Positions 1 through 7,207 of a stretch of DNA of 16,490 nt are shown one piece after another. Below the pieces are notes generated by a model. The model did no database searches. It was not told the DNA's origin and saw only the letters and a list, made by a program, of their open reading frames with translations. Position 1 is the first letter of the stretch. Each line of letters starts with the position of its first letter. This stretch comes from Actinomycetota bacterium (GTDB lineage: Bacteria; Actinomycetota; Thermoleophilia; Gaiellales; Gaiellaceae), in contig JACDCN010000015.1 in the NCBI GenBank assembly GCA_013817555.1, positions 1-16,490 of the forward strand, given 5' to 3'. Made by a program: the position numbers and the translations under genes.

Positions 1-81
1 CTTCTCCTGGCGGGAGCGGCTGCGATAGGCGCGCTCGTCGCTCGAATGATCGACTGGCGGAGTCATGCCCATCCCCGGTAA
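1..81 (+). CDS. C-terminal end of a small membrane protein (5' truncated)
   Basis: Reading frame 1 is open from the window edge to a TAA at 79-81. It encodes the last 26 residues of a protein that begins outside the window. About 15 residues are small and hydrophobic (Leu, Ala, Gly, Val, Ile), like the end of a transmembrane helix, followed by a basic/polar tail ending in WRSHAHPR. Its stop lies 17 bases inside the next gene (ATG at 65), which suggests translational coupling in the same operon as the holin-like, DUF3618 and YihY genes. From memory, short membrane proteins with a similar His-Ala-His-Pro-Arg tail occur next to such genes in actinobacteria, but I cannot assign a family from this fragment. 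Confidence 0.6.
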   Translation, partial: LLLAGAAAIGALVARMIDWRSHAHPR

Positions 82-460
82 CCGCGGAATCGGCAGCGTG
101 ATCCACGAGGTCGCCGAGCGCGCCAGTGCGTTGGCGCGGCTCGAAGCAGAGCTCGCGATGCTGGAGCTGCGCAGGAAGATCACGTCGCTCGGCATCGGCG
201 GGGCGCTGGTGGCAGGCGCGGGAATCTTCGGGCTCTTTGCTCTCGGCTTTCTCCTCGCGACCGCCGCGGCCGGGCTTGCGACCTTCCTCGATGCCTGGCT
301 CGCGCTGCTCCTGGTCGGAGTCTTCTTGCTGGTTTCGTCTGCAGTTGCGGCGGCCGTCGGCATCTCCATTCTCAAGCGGGGAGTGCCGCCGATTCCCGAG
401 CGCGCGGTAGACGAGGCCAAACTGACAGCGAACGCACTGAAGGGGAACGGGCGTGGCTGA
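65..460 (+). CDS. Phage holin family / DUF1469 membrane protein
   Basis: A 131-aa protein of the actinobacterial holin superfamily III / DUF1469 type. The N-terminal 45 residues are amphipathic and charged (HEVAERASALARLEAELA, then basic residues LRRK). Two long hydrophobic segments follow, at about 46-75 and 77-102, joined by a short turn containing Asp. A short polar tail ends the protein. Length and layout match the family. Despite the name, chromosomal members are not phage lysis genes; they usually sit beside DUF3618 and other envelope genes, and their role is unknown. The ATG start overlaps the preceding stop by 17 bases, and the gene end overlaps the GTG of the DUF3618 gene by 8 bases, which supports an operon. 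Confidence 0.85.
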   Translation: MPIPGNRGIGSVIHEVAERASALARLEAELAMLELRRKITSLGIGGALVAGAGIFGLFALGFLLATAAAGLATFLDAWLALLLVGVFLLVSSAVAAAVGISILKRGVPPIPERAVDEAKLTANALKGNGRG

Positions 461-692
461 CGCACGGAGCCCTGAGCTCGTTCGGAGTGAGATTGCCGTC
501 GAACGGGAGCAGCTCGCCGTAGCGGTCGACGATCTACGCAGCCGGCTCGGCGATGCCACGGACGTGCGACGACAGGTCGGGTCGCGGATCTCCATGTTGG
601 CGCCGGCGGCGTTCGCAACGGCGTTCGTGGTCTCGGGCGGCATCGGAGCGACGATGCGCTACTTCGCACGCCGCGGCCGCGACCGTCATTGA
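453..692 (+). CDS. DUF3618 domain-containing membrane protein
   Basis: A 79-aa protein with a GTG start at 453. Residues 7-34 form the DUF3618 helix, with the pattern (PELVRSEIAVEREQLAVAV, then DDLRSRL) of regularly spaced acidic and hydrophobic positions around a conserved Arg-Glu-x-Leu. A single hydrophobic segment at about 49-68 is probably a membrane anchor, and a short Arg-rich end (FARRGRDRH) is probably cytoplasmic by the positive-inside rule. The family's function is unknown; members typically sit beside the holin-like DUF1469 gene, as here. It overlaps the upstream gene by 8 bases, and its TGA overlaps a possible TTG start of the YihY gene, so the genes are probably translated together. 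Confidence 0.83.
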   Translation: MADARSPELVRSEIAVEREQLAVAVDDLRSRLGDATDVRRQVGSRISMLAPAAFATAFVVSGGIGATMRYFARRGRDRH

Positions 693-694
693 GC

Positions 695-1585
695 ATGACC
701 CCGGCTCGAATCGAGCCGAGACTCCGCGATTTCTCCCGGCGGGACTGGATCGCAATCTTCACGCGGGCAGCCAAGGAGTCGCTCGACGACGCGATTCCGA
801 TGACCGCCTCGGCAGTCGCGTACAGCTCGTTCTTCGCGATTCCCTCCACGCTGCTGCTCGCGCTCGGCCTCTTCACCCTCGTGTCGAGCGCAGAAACGAT
901 CCGCGACTTCATGGATCGCCTCGACGCCTTCATGCCGGCCGACGCGACGCAGCTGCTCGGGGACAGCCTGACACGGCTCGAGGAGCAGCCTTCGACGGGG
1001 ATCGTCATCACGGTCCTCGGACTCGTGCTCGCGCTCTGGGCGTCGACGAGCGCGATGACCACCTACATGGCCGCGCTCACCAGCGCCTACGACCGCAAGG
1101 ACAAGCGCAGCTTCGTCCGCAAGCGACTTGTCGCTCTCGGGCTCGTCGCGGTGATGGGAGCCGCCGTCGCGCTCGTCGTGTTCCTTCTGATCCTCGGCCC
1201 GTATGCCCAGCGTGGTGTGGGGAATCTGCTTGGAATCGAGAGCGTGCTCTCCTGGGCCTGGTGGGTCCTCCAGTGGCCCCTGCTCTTCGCGGGCCTTCTG
1301 GCAGCGTTCGCGGTGTTGCACTACTTCGGGCCCGACGTCGAGCACCGCAGCTGGCGCGTCGTCTTGCCCGGCGCGACAATCGCCGTGGTCGTGTGGATCC
1401 TCGTCTCGCTCGCCTTCGCCCTCTACACGGGCCTGTTCGAGTCGTACAACAAGACGTGGGGTTCGCTCTCTGCGGTCATCGTCACCCTGACGTGGCTATG
1501 GCTCACCGCCGTCGCCTTGCTCTTCGGCGGCGAAGTGAACGCGGAGGTCGCGGAACAAGCTGAAGTAGAGCCTCTAACACAATGA
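695..1585 (+). CDS. YihY/virulence factor BrkB family inner-membrane protein
   Basis: A protein of about 296 aa with an N-terminal cytoplasmic segment, then about six hydrophobic helices (roughly 36-63, 101-125, 145-170, 185-210, 222-245, 255-280). The family signature near the C-terminus is clear: YNKTWGSLSAVIVTLTWLWL followed by LLFGGEVNAEV. The family (PF03631) is of uncertain function; it was once misnamed ribonuclease BN. I use the ATG at 695; a TTG at 689 in the same frame overlaps the previous TGA and would add two residues. No strong Shine-Dalgarno sequence is visible, so coupling to the upstream DUF3618 gene is likely. The last five codons and the TGA stop lie in the left arm of a 165-bp palindromic element, so the natural C-terminus may have been altered by its insertion. 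Confidence 0.9.
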   Translation: MTPARIEPRLRDFSRRDWIAIFTRAAKESLDDAIPMTASAVAYSSFFAIPSTLLLALGLFTLVSSAETIRDFMDRLDAFMPADATQLLGDSLTRLEEQPSTGIVITVLGLVLALWASTSAMTTYMAALTSAYDRKDKRSFVRKRLVALGLVAVMGAAVALVVFLLILGPYAQRGVGNLLGIESVLSWAWWVLQWPLLFAGLLAAFAVLHYFGPDVEHRSWRVVLPGATIAVVVWILVSLAFALYTGLFESYNKTWGSLSAVIVTLTWLWLTAVALLFGGEVNAEVAEQAEVEPLTQ

Positions 1586-1731
1586 GGCCTCGTTGACGGT
1601 GCGTGCTGGGCGGTGCGAGGCAAGGACGCAGGGAGGGCCAATATGCAGGCATATTGGCCCCGACTGAGGACGCCGCATCGCGCCGCCCAGCGCGTGCCGG
1701 CGGCTCAGAGCTTCATTGTGTTAGAGGCTCT
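1567..1731. repeat. 165-bp nested palindrome with 19-bp terminal inverted repeats (MITE-like)
   Basis: Three inverted repeats share nearly one centre (1647.5-1649). The outer arms at 1567-1585 and 1713-1731 are a perfect 19-bp inverted repeat (agagcctctaacacaatga). The middle arms at 1602-1618 and 1678-1694 match over 17 bp except for two positions that become G-U pairs in RNA (cgtgctgggcggtgcga). The central arms at 1635-1646 and 1649-1660 are a perfect 12-bp inverted repeat (gggccaatatgc) around a 2-base centre. There is no ORF inside and no transposase nearby. The left arm forms the end of the YihY gene. I see no convincing target-site duplication. A miniature inverted-repeat element is the simplest reading; a long transcript hairpin or terminator between co-directional genes is the alternative. 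Confidence 0.7.
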
Positions 1732-1765
1732 TTAGGCGGATCGACTGAAGTAAGCTGATCGGCCG

Positions 1766-2413
1766 ATGCAAGCGGCGGGCCAGTGGAAGCTGATCGAGCG
1801 CGATCTCGGAGCCGACTGGGACGAGGCGCGCTTCTTGTTCTCGGTCGAAGATCCTGGTTCCATCGGAGATGCAGCGGCGGTTCTCGCCCCACTCGGTCCC
1901 GGCCGTGCGGGCGGAGAGCTCCGGTTCCAGATCAGGCGCGAAGGAGGAGGGCCGGACAAGGTCCGAAACCTGGTCGGACGCCTCGACCGAAAGCGAATTT
2001 GGGGGACGCTGACCCTGGTCGAGTCGCGCGCCGAGCCGCGCGCCGCGACTGCCGTCGAATCGGAGAAGGCGCTCGGCCTCGTGGAGAGCTGGGACGAAGC
2101 GCTCTCGCATCTTCCTCCGGGCTGGCGCGACCTCCTCTGCGAGCTCGAGCTCGACTCGACCGACTATCTGCCGCGCGCTGCTCTGCTCGGCGCACCGCTG
2201 AATCCGACGCGTAACCCGGAGCAGATTGCGTTGCGCTTTCGGGTCACTTCGGGTGTGGGCTATGGAACGTCACCGGGAATGGCGCGGCGCTGCCTCGAGC
2301 GCATCGCAGGCGACGGGATCACCGGACGCGCAAGCGTGCTGAACGTGCTTTCCGACACCGGAAACGAAGCCACATTGGGTCCGGTCTGGCGGATCGCCGG
2401 GCAATCCGTCTAG
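1766..2413 (+). CDS. Conserved-looking hypothetical protein, 215 aa
   Basis: I do not recognise this protein. It is soluble, with no signal peptide or membrane segment, and contains charged and hydrophobic residues in proportions typical of a folded enzyme-sized domain. Residues 1-90 look alpha/beta, with a predicted strand-rich stretch (GELRFQIRREG, then RIWGTLTLVES). Residues 108-122 hold a Trp/Pro-rich segment (WDEALSHLPPGWRDLLCELE). The C-terminal part has a Gly/Thr-rich turn (SGVGYGTSPGMARRCLERI) and ends in GPVWRIAGQSV. Third-position GC is high, like its neighbours, which supports real coding. It starts 35 bases after the palindromic element with no obvious Shine-Dalgarno sequence, and converges on the cupredoxin gene 29 bases downstream. 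Its function cannot be inferred from position. Confidence 0.7.
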   Translation: MQAAGQWKLIERDLGADWDEARFLFSVEDPGSIGDAAAVLAPLGPGRAGGELRFQIRREGGGPDKVRNLVGRLDRKRIWGTLTLVESRAEPRAATAVESEKALGLVESWDEALSHLPPGWRDLLCELELDSTDYLPRAALLGAPLNPTRNPEQIALRFRVTSGVGYGTSPGMARRCLERIAGDGITGRASVLNVLSDTGNEATLGPVWRIAGQSV

Positions 2414-2442
2414 GCGCGAGAAGAGCTCTAAAGGCGTCGGCC

Positions 2443-3144
2443 TCAGCGGACGATCTTCGCCGACCCCCGCATTCCGAAAGCAGCATGCGGGTCGCACAGG
2501 AAACGGAGAGTTCCCGTCCGCTTCAGCGCGACTTTCCAGGTCTGCGTCCCCTTGAAGGCGAGGGGGCCGGTCTTGCGGTTGTAGCCCGGAGCCACGATGT
2601 GCGCGTTGTGATCGCTCCCGCGGTCACGGACGGTGACCGTATATGTGCCGAGCTTCATGCTCTTGACCGCTTTGCCGGCCGCGGTCTTCAGGGTAATGAC
2701 TTGCCGCGGTCCCGCAGTCAGGAGCAGCTTGGTCTTCGCGGTAATCGCCGGCGACGCTGGAGGCGGGCTCGTAGCGGGCGGTGTCCCGACGACGAACTTG
2801 TCCCCGAGCGTCGGATGCGGGTCGCAACGATACGAATAGTTTCCGTCCTTGAAGGTGACCGTCCAGTTGACGGTGCCCGTGAACTCGACCTCCGTCCGCT
2901 CGTCCACCCCCGGCCCCTCCAGATGGAACGTGTGGAAGTCCGAGAGGTCGCGCACCTGGATGTCGTACGTACCTGGCTCGAGCTTGGTAACGCGGTCGCC
3001 CTGCCCGTCCCGGAACGAGATCTCGAACTCCGGACCGACGGTGCCGAACAACTTCGGGTTCTGAGCCTGTACAGCCGCTCCGTCCGCCGCACCGAGGAGC
3101 GCGGCGACGACGAGCGCGAGGGCGAGGGCGGCGGCACGGGTCAT
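2443..3144 (-). CDS. Exported protein with two cupredoxin (plastocyanin-like) domains
   Basis: A 233-aa protein. Residues 1-23 are a signal peptide (Arg3, then an Ala/Leu/Val core ending near ADGAA). Domain 1 (about 30-120) and domain 2 (about 136-233) are homologous cupredoxin folds joined by a Pro/Ser/Thr-rich linker (120-133). Domain 2 has a full type-1 copper set: His179 or His182, Cys217, His220 and Met225 in the pattern C-x2-H-x4-M. Domain 1 has His71/His74, Cys107 and His110, but Asp115 at the methionine position. The protein probably acts outside the cytoplasmic membrane in electron transfer or copper binding; the partner is unknown. An AAGGTG sequence a few bases upstream of the ATG fits a Shine-Dalgarno. 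It lies 37 bases after pheT on the same strand but is probably functionally unrelated. Confidence 0.88.
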   Translation of the reverse strand: MTRAAALALALVVAALLGAADGAAVQAQNPKLFGTVGPEFEISFRDGQGDRVTKLEPGTYDIQVRDLSDFHTFHLEGPGVDERTEVEFTGTVNWTVTFKDGNYSYRCDPHPTLGDKFVVGTPPATSPPPASPAITAKTKLLLTAGPRQVITLKTAAGKAVKSMKLGTYTVTVRDRGSDHNAHIVAPGYNRKTGPLAFKGTQTWKVALKRTGTLRFLCDPHAAFGMRGSAKIVR

Positions 3145-3181
3145 CGCTGCACCTTACGGGCCGCTCCCGCAATCGGATTGC

Positions 3182-5470
3182 TCAGGCCCTCAACTCCGCT
3201 CCGAAGTCCTCCGCCAGCGCAGTCACGATTCGCCCGCGTAGCTCGGCCGCCTCTTCGTCCGTGAGCGTGCGCTCGGGAGACTGGAACGTGAGGTGGATAG
3301 CGGCCGACTTCTTCCCTGGTCCGACCTGCTCTCCCCGGTAGACGTCGAACACACGCGCCTCGCGGAGCAGCGGCCCCGCCGCCGAGCGCGCGGCGTCCAC
3401 CAGCGCACCCACTTCGACGTCCTCTCCGACAGAGACCGCAATGTCCTGGTGGATCGCCGGGTATGTGATCACATCCTCGTACGGAACCGGGTCACGCGCG
3501 GCGCCGGCGAGCTCCTCGAGGTCGAGCTCGAAGGCGCCCCACACCCCGGCGAGGAGCGCGGGATGGAGCTCGCCCACGACTCCGGCCTCGGTCTCCGCTG
3601 CTTTTCCGGGGTGGAGCAGCGGATGCTGCGCGCGTGACCAGGAAGCATCGGCATGGAGCGAGCGCAGGAGCGCCTGCACCACTCCCTTGACGTGGAGGAA
3701 GCCTCCTTCGGCAACGCCCGCGACGCGCACGCGCTCATCCGGCAGCTCAGCGTCTCCCCGAGGTAGGTAGGCGCGCGCGACCTCGAAGAGCGCGACGGGC
3801 GCGTTGCCGACCTCGGCGTTACGTCGCGCAGTCTCGACCAACGAGGGCAGGAGCTCCGTTCGCAGCAACGCGAGTTCGACGGTGATCGGCTCCTGCAGCC
3901 GAAGCGCGCGTTCATCGCGATCCTGCTCGACGAGGGACGGGGTGTACACCTCCGAGAAGCCGAGCGACGCCAGCGTGTCCTCGACCCTCCGGCGCACCCG
4001 CTGCGCTCGGTCAAGCCGTCCGTACATCTCCCGCCGAACGGGAAGCGTGAACGGCACGTCGGCAAGGTGGAAGCGGGCGACCTCTTCGATCAGATCGACC
4101 TCGCGGACGAGATCGCGAGCGCGCCACGTGGGGACGACGTACTCGCCGTCGCGCCGCTCGTTTCCGAGCCGCGTCAGGATGTCCTCCTGCTCCTCCGCCG
4201 CCACCTCCAGTCCCAGGAATGCGCTCGCCTGCTCGGGACGGAATCGGACGACCGGCCGTTCGGGGAGCACACCCTTCGCGTCGGTGTGCCCGACGAACCG
4301 AGCCCCTGTCAGGGAAACGATCAGCTCGGTCGCCCAGGCGGCGGCCTGCTCCGCGAGGTACGGGTCGACGCCCTTCTCCCAGCGGTTCGAGCCCTCCGTA
4401 CGGAGCCGCATGCGCTCCGATGTTCGCCACAGTCCTGTGGGCTCGAAGTTCGCCGCCTCGAGCAGGACCTCGGTCGTCTGGTCGGAGATCTCCGTGTCTT
4501 CGCCGCCCATGATCCCGGCGAGCGCGATCGAGCGCTCGGCGTCGGCGATCATGAGATCGGAGGGATCGAGGTCGCGCTCGACGCCGTCCAGCGTCCTCAG
4601 CTTCTCGCCGGGCCGCGCGCGACGGACGACGATCTTCCCGCCCGCAAGCGTCGTCTGGTCGAACGCGTGCAGCGGGTTGCCGAGCCCTAGCATCACGTAG
4701 TTGGTCGCGTCGACGACGTTGGAGATCGGCCGCATCCCCGCAGCGTCCAGGCGGGCGCGGAGCCAGAGTGGCGAAGGACCGATCCTGACGTCGCGGAGGA
4801 GTCGCCCGATGTAGCGCGGACAACCGTCGAAGTCCTCGATGGTCACATCGACGAGCTCGTTGCCCACCGGCGCCGGATCACGGCCCGGCGGCGACGCGAG
4901 ATCCAGCCGGAAAAGCGCCGCGACCTCGCGAGCGACGCCGTAGACGGAGAGCAGATCCGGGCGGTTCCCGGTGATCTCGAGATCGAGAACGACGTCCTGG
5001 AGCGGGAGGACGTCGCCGAGCGGCGTCCCGGGCTCCCCGTCGTCGAGCACGATGATCCCGGTGTGGTCTTGTCCGAGCTCGAGCTCCTGCTCCGAAAGGA
5101 TCATCCCGGCGGACTCCTCCCCGCGAAGCTTGCGGCGCTCGAGCACCAGACCTCCCGGAAGGGTGGCGCCAGGGAGTGCGACGGCGACCGTCGCGCCCGT
5201 GCCGAAGTTCCAGGCGCCGCACACGATCTGGTACGGCTCGCTCTCCCCGACATCGACGACGCAGAGCTGAAGGCGATCTGCGTTCGGATGCTTCTTCGCC
5301 TCGAGCACGCGGCCGACCCGGAAGAGCCCGAGATTGCCGTCGTCGTCGGAGACGCCGTGGTGCTCGATCCCGGCGACGACCGCGGTGGAGGTGTCGAGCC
5401 GTGCCGCCAGGTCGTCGAGCGGGATGTCAAGGTCCACGTAGTCGCCGAGCCATGACAGCGGAACACGCAT
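3182..5470 (-). CDS. pheT: Phenylalanine--tRNA ligase beta subunit
   Basis: A 762-aa beta chain of the bacterial alpha2-beta2 phenylalanyl-tRNA synthetase, which charges tRNA-Phe in the cytoplasm. The protein starts MRVPLSWLGDYVDL, the usual family N-terminus. An EMAP-like tRNA-binding domain follows at about 40-150 (HPNADRLQLCVVDVG, QIVCGAWNF). Next come the B3/B4 editing domain, the B5 domain (RPVVRFRPEQASAFLG) and the catalytic-like core. The C-terminal anticodon-binding FDX-ACB domain (YPAIHQDIAVSV, then VFDVYRGEQVGPGKKS) closes the chain. The frame is open 38 codons further upstream, but that stretch overlaps pheS and is not family sequence. The chosen ATG shares one base with the pheS TGA (TGATG), and a GAGG motif lies about 8 bases upstream, so the two subunits are translationally coupled. 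Confidence 0.97.
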   Translation of the reverse strand: MRVPLSWLGDYVDLDIPLDDLAARLDTSTAVVAGIEHHGVSDDDGNLGLFRVGRVLEAKKHPNADRLQLCVVDVGESEPYQIVCGAWNFGTGATVAVALPGATLPGGLVLERRKLRGEESAGMILSEQELELGQDHTGIIVLDDGEPGTPLGDVLPLQDVVLDLEITGNRPDLLSVYGVAREVAALFRLDLASPPGRDPAPVGNELVDVTIEDFDGCPRYIGRLLRDVRIGPSPLWLRARLDAAGMRPISNVVDATNYVMLGLGNPLHAFDQTTLAGGKIVVRRARPGEKLRTLDGVERDLDPSDLMIADAERSIALAGIMGGEDTEISDQTTEVLLEAANFEPTGLWRTSERMRLRTEGSNRWEKGVDPYLAEQAAAWATELIVSLTGARFVGHTDAKGVLPERPVVRFRPEQASAFLGLEVAAEEQEDILTRLGNERRDGEYVVPTWRARDLVREVDLIEEVARFHLADVPFTLPVRREMYGRLDRAQRVRRRVEDTLASLGFSEVYTPSLVEQDRDERALRLQEPITVELALLRTELLPSLVETARRNAEVGNAPVALFEVARAYLPRGDAELPDERVRVAGVAEGGFLHVKGVVQALLRSLHADASWSRAQHPLLHPGKAAETEAGVVGELHPALLAGVWGAFELDLEELAGAARDPVPYEDVITYPAIHQDIAVSVGEDVEVGALVDAARSAAGPLLREARVFDVYRGEQVGPGKKSAAIHLTFQSPERTLTDEEAAELRGRIVTALAEDFGAELRA

Positions 5471-6465
5471 CAAAACTGCCTCAGGACGCGCAAGTCGTTC
5501 TCCCAGAACGGCCTGATCTCCGAAATTCCGTGGCGAAGCTGCGCGGCGCGCTCGATGCCGCACCCGAATGCGAAGCCCGTCCATTCCTCAGGATCGATCC
5601 CGACATTCACGAAGACCTGAGGGTTGACCATTCCGGCGCCGCCCAGCTCGATCCAGCCTGTGTACTTGCACATTCGACATCCCCGCATGTCGCAGATCGG
5701 GCAGGAGACGTCCGGTTCGATCGAGGGCTCGGTGAACGGGAAGTAGTGGGTCCGGAAACGAACTTGACGTTCATCCCCGAAGAGCGCGCGCATCACGTGT
5801 CGTAGCGTCCCCTTCAAATCCGCGAGCTTGATGTCGCGGTCGACGGCGAGGCCCTCGAACTGGTGGAAGATCGGGAAGTGTGTTGCATCAGGGGCGTCAC
5901 GCCGGTACACGCGGCCGAGCGAGACCATGTAGATCGGCGGCTTCTTCCCCTCCATGACGTGGATCTGCGAGGGCGACGTTTCCGTTCGCAGCAGGCGAAC
6001 CGGGTCGATGAAGAACGTGTCTCGGTGCGAGCGCGACGGATGCGCAGGCGGGAACGCGAGCTGGTCGAAGTTGTAGTGGACGGTCTCGACCTCGCGGTCG
6101 TCGATGACCTCGTAGCCGAGCCCGAGGAAGGCGTCCTCGACGATCCGGCGGGTGAGCGTGGTGGGATGAAGGCTCCCTAGGCGGCGTTCCTCGCCGGGCA
6201 AGGTGACGTCGAGCACGTCCTGGGTCAGCTGTCGATCGAGCTCGGCTCGGCGCAGCTCCTGCTCGCGGCCGTCGATCGCAGTCTCGAGCCGCTCGCGCAG
6301 CGTGTTCAGCGCCATGCCCGACTCGCGATCACGTACGTCCCGAAGCGCGAGCTTGAGCTCGCTCTTACGACCGAGGTACTCGACCCGGACGCGCTCGATC
6401 TCGTCCGCGGAATCGGCCCCTGCAACCGCGGCGAGCGCGCCGTTCTCGAGGTTTTGCACGTCCAT
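5470..6465 (-). CDS. pheS: Phenylalanine--tRNA ligase alpha subunit
   Basis: A 331-aa catalytic alpha chain. The N-terminal coiled-coil region (VRVEYLGRKSELKLALRDV) precedes the class II synthetase core. Visible core motifs are HPSRSHRDTFFID, the motif 2 region (RTETSPSQIHVM, then GRVYRRDAPDATHFPIFHQF) and the motif 3 region (FAFGCGIERAAQLRHGI, then IRPFWENDLR). A C-x2-C-x4-C-x2-C cluster (CPICDMRGCRMC) sits just before GWIELGGAGMVNPQ; it resembles a zinc knuckle and also occurs in some other bacterial PheS proteins. I chose the ATG at 6465 because family members begin near this point. A TTG at 6486 in the same frame has GGAGG three bases upstream and would add seven residues. It is divergent from the methyltransferase gene, so it must have a promoter in or beyond the roughly 50-base gap. 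Confidence 0.96.
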   Translation of the reverse strand: MDVQNLENGALAAVAGADSADEIERVRVEYLGRKSELKLALRDVRDRESGMALNTLRERLETAIDGREQELRRAELDRQLTQDVLDVTLPGEERRLGSLHPTTLTRRIVEDAFLGLGYEVIDDREVETVHYNFDQLAFPPAHPSRSHRDTFFIDPVRLLRTETSPSQIHVMEGKKPPIYMVSLGRVYRRDAPDATHFPIFHQFEGLAVDRDIKLADLKGTLRHVMRALFGDERQVRFRTHYFPFTEPSIEPDVSCPICDMRGCRMCKYTGWIELGGAGMVNPQVFVNVGIDPEEWTGFAFGCGIERAAQLRHGISEIRPFWENDLRVLRQF

Positions 6466-6514
6466 GAGAGTGAGCGAGGTTAGCAACGGCCTCCGGCCTG
6501 CTTGAATCGCGGGC

Positions 6515-7207
6515 GTGAGCGGCTACGACGGCTTTGCGCCGATCTACGACCGGTGGGCGGCACACATGACCGACGACGTCGGCTTCTATGTCGACCTGGC
6601 GCGCCAAGCTGACGGGCCGGTGGTCGAGCTCGCAGTCGGCACTGGACGGGTCGCGATCCCGATCACGGAGCGAACCGGTCAGAAGGTGATCGGTATCGAC
6701 TCGTCGCCGGCGATGCTCGCGGTCGCAAGAGAACGTGCCGCCACCGCCGGCCTCGAGCTCGACCTTCGGGAAGGCGACATGCGGGATTTCTCGCTCGACG
6801 AGCCGGCCGCGCTCGTCATCTGCCCTTTCCGCTCGCTGCTCCACCTCTCCACGTGGGCCGACCGGCGCCGCGTGTTCGAGCGGGTCGCCGCCGCCCTTGG
6901 GCCGGGCGGTCGCTTCGCGTGGAACGCGTTCGTCTACGACTTCATGTTTGCCGCGAGACACCACGGGATCCTCCAGAACGACCCGGTTCCGCACGTGATC
7001 GAGCACATTCCGAGCGACAACCGCATCGACATCACCGTCAAGGACGGCCCGCGCATCTCCCTCTGGTGGATCTCGCGCGGTGAATGGGAAGCGCTGCTCG
7101 ACGTCTCCGGGCTCGAGACGGATGCGCTCTACGGCTGGTTCGACCGGCGCCCTTTCGATGAGGACAGCCGCGAGTTCGTCTGGGTCGCCCGCAAGCCCGC
7201 CTCGTGA
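6515..7207 (+). CDS. Class I SAM-dependent methyltransferase
   Basis: A 230-aa Rossmann-fold methyltransferase with a GTG start at 6515. Motif I is VVELAVGTGR at 36-45, the glycine-rich S-adenosylmethionine loop. The acidic residue binding the ribose is Asp62 in IGIDSSPAML. Motif II/III is REGDMRDF, and the post-motif strand is ALVICPFRSLLH. The C-terminal half carries LYGWFDRRP and ends in FVWVARKPAS. The N-terminal YDGFAPIYDRW is typical of small-molecule methyltransferases, but the substrate cannot be read from the sequence. Its stop overlaps the GTG of a close paralogue by four bases (GTGA), so the two form a translationally coupled pair. It lies divergently from pheS, with 49 bases between start codons and no clear Shine-Dalgarno. 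Confidence 0.93.
   Translation: MSGYDGFAPIYDRWAAHMTDDVGFYVDLARQADGPVVELAVGTGRVAIPITERTGQKVIGIDSSPAMLAVARERAATAGLELDLREGDMRDFSLDEPAALVICPFRSLLHLSTWADRRRVFERVAAALGPGGRFAWNAFVYDFMFAARHHGILQNDPVPHVIEHIPSDNRIDITVKDGPRISLWWISRGEWEALLDVSGLETDALYGWFDRRPFDEDSREFVWVARKPAS

Noticed and set aside
65..460. Prophage lysis gene
   Set aside because: The holin name is inherited from a family model; the neighbours are chromosomal envelope genes and no phage genes are visible.
553..1563. Long plus-strand frame overlapping DUF3618 and YihY
   Set aside because: Arg-rich, low-information sequence; the overlapping frame encodes a clear YihY family protein.
1567..1731. Integron attC site
   Set aside because: The ends GCCTCTAAC / GTTAGAGGC resemble attC core boxes, but they do not fit RYYYAAC/GTTRRRY exactly, the arms are perfectly symmetric without extrahelical bases, and there is no integrase or cassette array.
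5471..5584. N-terminal extension of PheT
   Set aside because: It lies within pheS, and MRVPLSWLGDYV at 5470 is the standard family start.
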